This document shows, piece after piece, positions 1 through 5,249 of a stretch of 5,249 bases of DNA. A model generated the notes under the pieces. It did no database searches and had not been told where the DNA came from. It saw only the letters and a program-made list of their open reading frames with translations. Position 1 is the stretch's first letter, and each line of letters starts with the position of its first letter. The DNA comes from Verrucomicrobiota bacterium (lineage in GTDB: Bacteria; Verrucomicrobiota; Verrucomicrobiia; Limisphaerales; UBA9464), in the NCBI GenBank assembly GCA_017302195.1, contig JAFLEG010000381.1, positions 1-5,249 of the forward strand. Reading direction: 5' to 3'. The position numbers were made by a program, and so were the translations under genes.

Positions 1-675
1 GACACCCTTGTGCCGGTGCATGCGTCCGAGCAGGACCGCATCAAAGGCCTTGGGCAGCTCCGCACTGAACGGCAGGTCGGTGAAATCGAGCCCGTACCCG
101 ACCACCTTGGTGTCCCTCGGCGGGAGGTGGAGGTTCTCCTCCAGTCGGCGGAAGTCGGCTGCGACCGGCGGCGTGCTGCACAGGATCACGTCCGCGTGCC
201 GGTTGAGCAGCCGGGCGCTCCAGCGCTCCGAGGTCAGGAAAAGCCGGTCGAAAAATCCCGCGCGGCTGCCCTGCGCGCTGACCACATGGTGCACCTTCAC
301 CCCGAGCGCGGCGCCCTTCCGGCGGGCGAGGACGCGGGCGGGATGGGTTTCGAAGATCGCCTGGCAGCAGGCATAGATCAGGTCGTAGTCCCCGGGGATC
401 CGGGCGACATGTCCGGTGACCATCCGCCAGGCGTAGGGGAACGCGTAGCGCCAGGTGGACTCCAGGTACCCGGTGGCATCGAAGCGGTTGTCGGAGCTGA
501 TGAGCCGGGAGTGCGGATACAGATCGCGGAACACCGGCCACGCCGCCCGGGCGACGAAGAAGTCCACGGTATGCCCGGCCGACACCCAGTGACGGGTTAC
601 TCCGGCGAAGTGCCTTTGGACCCCGGAGACCGAGCGGCCATCGAGGGCCGTGTTATAGACGATCAGAATGCGCAA
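1..675 (-). CDS. Glycosyltransferase, GT-B fold (GT4/GT1 superfamily), C-terminus outside the window
   Basis: The frame is open from a TTG at 675 to the left edge and gives 225 residues without a stop. The start reads MRILIVYN, a typical first beta strand of GT-B glycosyltransferases, followed by SGVQRHF (17-23) and GHTVDFF (34-40), which fits the first Rossmann domain. Further GT-like elements are DYDLIYACC (96-104), KVHHVVSAQG (127-136) and ADVILCSTPPVAADF (161-175). At 211-225, FDAVLLGRMHRHKGV matches the 'hxGRhxxxKG' entry into the nucleotide-sugar-binding domain. The rest of that domain, with its conserved glutamates, lies beyond the window, so donor and acceptor cannot be named. By family it should move a sugar from an activated donor to a glycan or lipid acceptor at the cytoplasmic side of the membrane. 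TTG is the only plausible start: the frame is stopped at 709-711, there is no ATG in between, and no clear Shine-Dalgarno motif precedes it. It follows the FG-GAP gene by 56 bases on the same strand, so co-transcription is possible. Confidence 0.85.
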   Translation of the reverse strand, partial: MRILIVYNTALDGRSVSGVQRHFAGVTRHWVSAGHTVDFFVARAAWPVFRDLYPHSRLISSDNRFDATGYLESTWRYAFPYAWRMVTGHVARIPGDYDLIYACCQAIFETHPARVLARRKGAALGVKVHHVVSAQGSRAGFFDRLFLTSERWSARLLNRHADVILCSTPPVAADFRRLEENLHLPPRDTKVVGYGLDFTDLPFSAELPKAFDAVLLGRMHRHKGV

Positions 676-731
676 CGGCGGGGACCATGCGGAGCCTGCT
701 GCGGGGCATCAAGGCGCGGCGCATCGTGGAC
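676..731. other. Short spacer between two minus-strand genes
   Basis: These 56 bases lie between the stop of the FG-GAP gene and the TTG start of the glycosyltransferase. I see no terminator hairpin with a T-run and no purine-rich ribosome binding site. A short open frame starts at the ATG at 724-722 and ends in TAA after 22 codons, overlapping the start of the glycosyltransferase in another frame. It is probably chance. The small gap without a terminator favours read-through from the upstream gene. Confidence 0.5.
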
Positions 732-3149
732 TCACCGGCGCCGCAGCCGGAGGAGCTGTCCGGGAGATTCCAGCGGGAGCCTCAACTCCACATGGGATCC
801 GTTGGTCACCGGAGCCTCCGTCACGGCGGACCACGGAAACGCCCCGAGTCGCGGCACTGCTTCCAGGGTGAATCCGGAGAACTCAACGGGCCAGGACACG
901 TGAAGCTGGCCGCCGTTGAGCGCTGCGCGCAGGCGGGGCACCTGGTCCCGGGAGCGGTTCAGGAAGACGCGGAATTCCCCGAGGAATGGTCCGGTCGCCA
1001 GGTCGTTCCATCCGTCACCATCGAAGTCTCCCACGCCCATCTCGCTTTCCGGCCTGAGGGCCGGAAGGTGGCCGCCCAGTTCAAAGGTTCCGTCGCCGCG
1101 GTTCATGAGCACCGCAAGGCGGGTGGCGGCCACCTGGGAGACCATCAGGTCCGGGAATCCGTCCCGGTCGAGATCGCCGGAGGTGATGGATGCGGGCACG
1201 CCCTCCAGGGGGACGGCGGTTGCGGGCTCGAACGATCCGTTCCCACGGCCGAGCAGGATGGAAACCCGGGATCCGCGCTGATGAGCCACGGCCAGGTCGT
1301 CCTGATGGTCCGCATTGAAGTCGCCCACCAGCAATCCGTCGGCCGAAACCCCGGAAAGGGTCAGGGTCCGCGGCGCTTCAAAGAGTCCCCCGGCGGTTCC
1401 CGGGAGGATCGTCAGGTTTGCGACGCCGGAATGGGACACGGCCAGGTCGGGACGCCCGTCGCGGTTGAAATCGCCGGTGGCGATCGCCCGGGTCGTGCCG
1501 GGGACCTGAAGCAGCGCCGGAGCCGCAAAGGTGCCGTCGCCGCGTCCGGGAAGGATCACCACCTGGCGGTTGATCCCCGTGGGCTTCGCCTCGGCCACCA
1601 CCACGTCGGGAAGACCGTCATCGGTGAAATCACCCAGCAGCAATCCCTCACCCGCGGCGGCCACGGGCGTGACCCGCCCCTCGTCGAAGGTTCCATCGCC
1701 ACGCCCCAGGCACACGAGGATTCCCCGGCTGCGGGGAGCGGTGAAGACCAGGTCCGGCCTTCGGTCCCCGTTGAGATCCCCGATGGCCACCGCTTCGTTG
1801 TCCACGGCGCCTGCAACCGGTTGCTCCAGAAACGAACCGCCCCCGGCCCCCAACAACACCGCCGAGCGACTCGCCGCCACCGCCAGATCCAGCGTGCCGT
1901 CGGCATCCAGGTCGGCGGCCGCCACGCCCCGGATGGACGTCAGGTCGTGGCGGAGGTCCTGGAATCCGCCATCGCCCAAGCCCGACAGCAGCGTGATGAC
2001 CCCGGGAACCGCGTTGGCAATGGCCAGATCCTGGCGCCCGTCGCCACTGAAGTCGGCCAGGACCAGCGCGCTGGGGCGGGGACCGGAATCAAAGACCCGG
2101 GCCTCCTCGAAGGTGCCGTCGCCCCGGCCGAGGGCGATCCATGCGGAGGTCATTGCTGGTCCGGTGGTCGCGAAATCGGCCTTGCCGTCGCCGTTGAAGT
2201 CGGAGGTCACCAGACCGCCGTGCGTGGACAGAACCCCCGGGTAGGCCGGCAGCCGTTGGAATTCCCCAGTGCCCAGGCCAGAGAGCACCAGCACCCCGGT
2301 GCCCGTCCCCAGGAGCAGGTCGGTTTTTCCGTCTCCCTGAAGGTCGAGGGCGGCCATCGAGATGGCGGTGCTTTGGATCGGGGCTTCCGGTCGGAACTTT
2401 GCAAAGCGTCCGTCGCCGCTCCCCAGAAACACCGACAGACCCGATTCGGAATGGCCCAAGGTGGACTGGGCGGCGGTGGCGAAATCCGGATGGCCGTCCC
2501 CATTGAAGTCCGCGACCACCACCGTGTCGCAGGAGAGGTCTGGGGCGTAAACCTGCAGTGCTGAGAAACTGCCGTCGCCCAGGTTGAGGAGCAGGCCGAT
2601 GCCGCGGCCAAAATCCAGGTTGGCTGTCAGCAGGTCGGGTTTGCCGTCGTGGTTCATGTCGGCAATGACCATGGATTTGGGGCGACCACCGCCGGACGGA
2701 TAGAAGACCGCGGGCTGGAACCGTCCGTCGCCGGTCCCGAAAAGCACGGCAATGCAGCCCTCCGACGATCCCGAGCAGACCGCGAGGTCCATCTGGCCGT
2801 CCGCGTTCAGATCACCCACGGCGATGGAGGACACCGGTGCCCCGGCGGCAATGGGCAATGGCTTGGCAAAGGTTTCCCCATCCCGGTTTAGCAGCACGAC
2901 CATCAGGTTGGTGGCACGTGCGCCGGCGTGTGCGGAGCCGGCAACGAGGTCTGGACGCCCATCGCCGTTGAAGTCCCCGGATGCCGCACACCAGACATTG
3001 GTGATCGCAGGGAGGGTGCGTACCGGAGTGAACTCCGGCAGGGTCGCCGCGTGCCCGCTTGCGGCGCCCACCCAGCCCAGCAGCAGACAGAAGACTGCGG
3101 GAAGCGTGAAGAATGGGGTCCGATAGTGGCGGATTTGGCGGACGGGCAT
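732..3149 (-). CDS. Secreted FG-GAP/VCBS repeat beta-propeller protein, 14 repeats, Verrucomicrobial-type C-terminal tail
   Basis: This complete gene encodes 805 residues and ends in TGA. The ATG at 3149 is the only start available: the frame is closed by TAG at 3171-3173, with no other start codon in between. Residues 1-34 form a signal peptide with a basic n-region (MPVRQIRHYR), a hydrophobic core (about 11-30) and a likely cleavage site after SGHA. There is no lipobox. Residues 41-735 contain 14 copies of a DxNxDGxxD calcium loop, with first Asp at 59, 113, 164, 214, 269, 317, 366, 413, 458, 507, 560, 610, 659 and 708. Nearly every copy is followed by an LLGxGDGxF-type strand. This is the FG-GAP/VCBS (integrin-alpha N-terminal-like) blade. 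Residues about 740-805 form a separate tail ending RLRRR. The protein is predicted to be exported and calcium-stabilised, and to act at the surface or outside the cell, probably in binding; no enzymatic motif is visible. Its ligand is unknown. No Shine-Dalgarno motif is seen. The glycosyltransferase gene follows 56 bases downstream. Confidence 0.95.
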   Translation of the reverse strand: MPVRQIRHYRTPFFTLPAVFCLLLGWVGAASGHAATLPEFTPVRTLPAITNVWCAASGDFNGDGRPDLVAGSAHAGARATNLMVVLLNRDGETFAKPLPIAAGAPVSSIAVGDLNADGQMDLAVCSGSSEGCIAVLFGTGDGRFQPAVFYPSGGGRPKSMVIADMNHDGKPDLLTANLDFGRGIGLLLNLGDGSFSALQVYAPDLSCDTVVVADFNGDGHPDFATAAQSTLGHSESGLSVFLGSGDGRFAKFRPEAPIQSTAISMAALDLQGDGKTDLLLGTGTGVLVLSGLGTGEFQRLPAYPGVLSTHGGLVTSDFNGDGKADFATTGPAMTSAWIALGRGDGTFEEARVFDSGPRPSALVLADFSGDGRQDLAIANAVPGVITLLSGLGDGGFQDLRHDLTSIRGVAAADLDADGTLDLAVAASRSAVLLGAGGGSFLEQPVAGAVDNEAVAIGDLNGDRRPDLVFTAPRSRGILVCLGRGDGTFDEGRVTPVAAAGEGLLLGDFTDDGLPDVVVAEAKPTGINRQVVILPGRGDGTFAAPALLQVPGTTRAIATGDFNRDGRPDLAVSHSGVANLTILPGTAGGLFEAPRTLTLSGVSADGLLVGDFNADHQDDLAVAHQRGSRVSILLGRGNGSFEPATAVPLEGVPASITSGDLDRDGFPDLMVSQVAATRLAVLMNRGDGTFELGGHLPALRPESEMGVGDFDGDGWNDLATGPFLGEFRVFLNRSRDQVPRLRAALNGGQLHVSWPVEFSGFTLEAVPRLGAFPWSAVTEAPVTNGSHVELRLPLESPGQLLRLRRR
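945..3029 (-). repeat. Fourteen tandem FG-GAP repeat units within the coding sequence
   Basis: The repeats are at protein level, with first-Asp spacings of 54, 51, 50, 55, 48, 49, 47, 45, 49, 53, 50, 49 and 49 residues (about 150 bases). On the plus strand they appear as recurring variants of 'tcgccgttgaagtc', the complement of the GDFNGD codons, for example near 2189 and 2962. The copies are well diverged in DNA, so this is an old array kept by selection on the fold and not a recent duplication. Two loops have lost the usual glycine: copy 9 reads GDLNGDRRPDL and copy 12 reads GDFNADHQDDL. Copy 5 has Gln in the Asn position. Confidence 0.9.
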
Positions 3150-3376
3150 GGGTTGAAGCGTTGGGAAAACCTAGGCATCTGGCGGTCCTTGGGAAGCGCC
3201 CATTTTTAGTCCTAAGGTGAGGCCCCGGAAGTTCGTCTCCCACCGGACAGCGCATTGCGAGCCTTCCACCCGCCGCGGCCACTGGAGATCCCGCGCATCG
3301 CCAATTGCCAGTGCGCGCGGGTTGCGGGACGCTCTCCATGCTCTCATCGCCGATTCGCACCACCCGGACACCCGCC
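3150..3376. promoter_or_regulatory. Divergent intergenic region, expected to hold promoters for both flanking genes
   Basis: These 227 bases separate the divergently read FG-GAP gene and the plus-strand membrane-protein gene, so both promoters should lie here. I cannot assign convincing sigma-70 boxes. For the minus gene the only AT-rich patch is TAAAAAT (plus coordinates 3202-3208), a possible -10 about 54 bases upstream of the start, without a good -35. For the plus gene TTGCCA at 3305-3310 resembles a -35, but no -10 follows at 16-18 bases. An imperfect dyad, CCTTGGG at 3187-3193 and CCTAAGG at 3211-3217, encloses the AT patch, and a CCTAGG palindrome sits at 3170-3175. These could be operator-like, but this is weak. 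I see no gene or RNA here. Confidence 0.35.
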
Positions 3377-5249
3377 ATGAAGCCGCCTTTACGACTCCTC
3401 TTCTCCGCAATCCTGATTCCCCTGGCTTTGGTCGCAGCCGCGGCGGCGCCCGGGCGATCCCTGCCGGAAAGTCTCCGGTCCTGGAGTTCCTGGGCCACGT
3501 GGAATGAGGTGCACCGGGACTGCCCCACGCCGTACTCGGATCCCAAGATCCACCGGTGCTTCTGGCCCTCCCGGCTGACGCTGCACGCCGGCACCAACGG
3601 CGCCCGCTTTGAGGTGACGGTGACAGTCTTCGGACCCAGTTGGCTGCCGTTGCCGGGAGGCGCCGACACCTGGCCGGTGACGGTCCGGTCCAATGGCGTG
3701 CCAGTGCCGGTGCTGGAGCACGAGGGGCAGCCCTCCGTGCAGTTGGGTGCGGGCGAGGTGCGGCTGGAGGGGGAGTTCCGGTGGAGCAGCCCACCCCAGA
3801 GCCTGAGACTGCCGGCCGAAATCGGGGTCCTGACCCTGACCCTGGACGGCCAGTCTGTGGAGACACCGTCCTGGGATTCCCAGGGGCTGCTCTGGCTGAA
3901 GCGCGACGGGGTTTCGGAGGAAGGTGAAAAGGACTTCCTGTCGGTGAAGGTCTTCGCCGAACTGGAGGACGGCATCCCGATGTGGCTGCGGCATCAGGTG
4001 GAGCTGGTGGTCTCCGGCAAGAGCCGTGAGGAAAGCCTGGGGGCCATCCTGCCCGCAGGCTGGAAGCTGGCGGCGGTGGAGTCGCCAATTCCGGTGCTGA
4101 TGGATGACGCGGGCCGGATGCGGGCCCAGGTGCGCGCCGGCAAATGGACTCTCCGTGCGGAGGCCTTCCGATTGGATGATCCCAAAGAGTTTGCCTTCGG
4201 CCCGGGGATGACGCCCGCGGTGTCCGAGGAACTGGTGGCCTTCCGGGCGCGGCCGGATTTCCGGGTGCTGGAGATCCTCGGGCTTCCGTCGGTGGACGTG
4301 TCGCAGACCGCCTTCCCCGGGGTGTGGCGCGAACTGCCGGTCTTCCGCTGGGAGACCTCGGCGCCGTTCCGGATGGAGGAGCGGATGCGCGGCATGGGCG
4401 ACCAGAAGCCCGCCGGGTTGGGCGTTCAGCGCGAATGGTGGCTGGATGAAGGCGGGCGGGGCCTGACCTTCCGGGACCGCATCTCGGGCGTCCGACAGCA
4501 GATCTGGCGCCTGGATGTCGCCGACGGGGAGGCGCTGGGATCGGTGCGCAGCGGCGGCCAGGGACAGTTGATCACCCGCAATCCCCAGAACGGCGCCGCG
4601 GGTGTCGAACTGCGTACCCGCACGCTGGATCTGGAGGCCACCGGTCGGATGGATCGCACCCGGGACTTCCCGGCGACGGGCTGGCGTTCCGATGCCGACT
4701 CGCTCCAGGTCACGCTGCATTTGCCTCCCGGCTGGCGGTTGCTGGCATTGTTCGGTGCGGACTGGGTGCGCGGCGACTGGCTCACCGCCTGGTCGCTGCT
4801 GGATCTGTTCCTGCTGCTGATTTTTTCCCTGGCGGTGTTTCGGCTGTGGGGCCTGGGCGCCGCCGTGCTCGCCGGCGCGGCCTTCGGGCTGTCGTTTCAT
4901 GAACCTGGTGCGCCGCGCTACCTGTGGCTGATCCTGCTGGTGCCGCTGGCCCTGCAGCACCGGGTGCCCGAGGGTTGGGCCCGGCGCCTGGTGCTGGCCG
5001 GGAAGTGGGCGACCCTGCTGGCGATGGTGTTCCTCCTCGTGCCGTTCGTGGGCCGCCAGGTGCAGCAGGCGCTCTATCCGCAGTTGGAGATGGAGGGGGG
5101 CTATGTGCCGCAGGAAGCCGAGGAGGCCTTGCTCGCCAGGAAGCAGGTCGCACTCGGAACGCCTGCTGCCGACGTCGCCGAGCGTGAGGCGGTACCCGCC
5201 CCGGCGACCGCCATGAACTACTACCGGATGGATCCGATCCTGGCCCGCC
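3377..5249 (+). CDS. Uncharacterised envelope protein: signal peptide, large periplasmic beta-rich region, membrane-segment cluster; C-terminus outside the window
   Basis: The frame is open from the ATG at 3377 to the right edge (624 residues so far). Residues 1-24 are a signal peptide: MKPPLRLL, a hydrophobic core, then an alanine-rich end. Residues 25-470 are hydrophilic and rich in alternating beta-type patterns, with many Trp-Pro and Pro-Gly turns. Their only cysteines, C49 and C61, could form a disulfide. Four likely membrane segments follow at about 473-490, 493-507, 514-528 and 541-559, starting at WSLLDLFLLLIFSLAV, then a polar stretch from 560. The likely topology is a large periplasmic domain anchored in the inner membrane, but no catalytic motif is visible. 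From memory, the pattern of an early CP...RCxWP motif, WLDxGG, LHLPPGWRL and WSLLDLFLLLI recurs in large uncharacterised proteins of Gammaproteobacteria, usually over 1000 residues; I cannot check this. An in-frame ATG at 3338 would add 13 residues. I prefer 3377 because it begins a compact signal peptide. Neither start has a good Shine-Dalgarno motif. Confidence 0.85.
   Translation, partial: MKPPLRLLFSAILIPLALVAAAAAPGRSLPESLRSWSSWATWNEVHRDCPTPYSDPKIHRCFWPSRLTLHAGTNGARFEVTVTVFGPSWLPLPGGADTWPVTVRSNGVPVPVLEHEGQPSVQLGAGEVRLEGEFRWSSPPQSLRLPAEIGVLTLTLDGQSVETPSWDSQGLLWLKRDGVSEEGEKDFLSVKVFAELEDGIPMWLRHQVELVVSGKSREESLGAILPAGWKLAAVESPIPVLMDDAGRMRAQVRAGKWTLRAEAFRLDDPKEFAFGPGMTPAVSEELVAFRARPDFRVLEILGLPSVDVSQTAFPGVWRELPVFRWETSAPFRMEERMRGMGDQKPAGLGVQREWWLDEGGRGLTFRDRISGVRQQIWRLDVADGEALGSVRSGGQGQLITRNPQNGAAGVELRTRTLDLEATGRMDRTRDFPATGWRSDADSLQVTLHLPPGWRLLALFGADWVRGDWLTAWSLLDLFLLLIFSLAVFRLWGLGAAVLAGAAFGLSFHEPGAPRYLWLILLVPLALQHRVPEGWARRLVLAGKWATLLAMVFLLVPFVGRQVQQALYPQLEMEGGYVPQEAEEALLARKQVALGTPAADVAEREAVPAPATAMNYYRMDPILAR
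4793..5053 (+). other. Predicted membrane-segment cluster of the plus-strand envelope protein
   Basis: This stretch encodes residues 473-559 of the plus-strand protein. It holds about four hydrophobic segments separated by short polar loops: FHEPGAPR (507-514), and QHRVPEGWARR (527-537) with a net positive charge. If the N-terminus is cleaved and periplasmic, an even number of segments returns the chain to the periplasm at about residue 560. The loop holding PEGWARR would also be periplasmic under this model, which the positive-inside rule does not favour. The number or placement of segments is therefore uncertain. Confidence 0.6.

Noticed and set aside
10..903. Plus-strand open frame of 297 codons over the glycosyltransferase
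   Set aside because: It is rich in Gly, Arg and Pro, has no recognisable domain, and is antisense to a clear GT-B frame. It is a shadow of GC-rich coding sequence.
687..2564. Plus-strand open frame of 625 codons antisense to the FG-GAP gene
   Set aside because: Its apparent repeats (VAVEIAGGD-like) are the reverse complement of the Asp-rich FG-GAP loops. It has no signal peptide or domain logic, while the minus-strand frame is a textbook repeat protein.
945..3029. CRISPR-like or satellite array, because of regular units of about 150 bases
   Set aside because: The units are diverged at DNA level, continuous in a single reading frame, and explained by FG-GAP protein repeats. There are no identical repeats with unique spacers.
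3191..3207. Hairpin GGG-AAGCG-CCC followed by ATTTTT as a plus-strand terminator
   Set aside because: The stem is only three base pairs and no plus-strand gene ends upstream of it, so there is nothing to terminate.
3149..3207. Lipoprotein signal for the FG-GAP protein, because of Cys21 in the hydrophobic core
   Set aside because: The residues before it (PAVF) do not form a lipobox, and the Cys lies inside the hydrophobic segment. A standard cleavage site after SGHA fits better.
3338..3376. Upstream in-frame ATG adding 13 residues to the plus-strand protein
   Set aside because: It is possible, but it would precede an already complete signal peptide with a long polar extension and has only a poor GGGA element. 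It is kept as an alternative start, not the main call.
2812..3975. Minus-strand open frame of 387 codons spanning the divergent intergenic region
   Set aside because: It straddles two real genes in other frames and has Ser/Arg/Pro-rich shadow composition.
3389..4960. Minus-strand open frame of 523 codons antisense to the envelope protein
   Set aside because: It is low in complexity and dominated by Gln, Pro, Arg and His, with no hydrophobic pattern. The plus frame has a signal peptide and membrane segments.

Overview
The window is GC-rich and almost fully coding. It holds three genes: two on the minus strand (1-675 and 732-3149) and one on the plus strand (3377 to the right edge), with a 227-base divergent intergenic region between the two groups. 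Both outer genes run off the window, so only the central FG-GAP repeat protein is complete. The best clue to the organism is the C-terminus of that protein. It is a short beta-sandwich tail with the pattern SWP...TLEAV...WSAVTEAPVTNG...LPLESPGQLLRLRRR, which I know as a recurrent ending of secreted proteins in Verrucomicrobiota (Pedosphaera/Limisphaera-type genomes). The high GC content and the lack of clear Shine-Dalgarno motifs fit but are not diagnostic.

Left part, minus strand: 1-675 is the N-terminal 225 residues of a GT-B fold glycosyltransferase of the GT4/GT1 superfamily, read from a TTG start. It lies 56 bases downstream of the stop codon of 732-3149, so the two could share a transcript. 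The 805-residue protein encoded by 732-3149 has a signal peptide, 14 FG-GAP/VCBS-type blades with calcium-loop motifs about 50 residues apart, and the C-terminal tail described above. Fourteen blades would suit two seven-bladed beta-propellers.

Right part, plus strand: from 3377 a secreted or membrane protein of at least 624 residues is encoded. It has a signal peptide, a long periplasmic beta-rich region with only two cysteines, a cluster of about four membrane segments, and a hydrophilic stretch at the window edge. I do not know its function. I recall similar large uncharacterised envelope proteins in Gammaproteobacteria, but cannot verify this here.

The three genes share an envelope or surface theme: a surface-glycan type enzyme, a secreted propeller protein and an envelope membrane protein. 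Nothing in the sequence proves that they work together. I see no RNA gene, CRISPR array, insertion sequence or defence system. Several long open frames antisense to the real genes are shadows of GC-rich, repetitive coding sequence.
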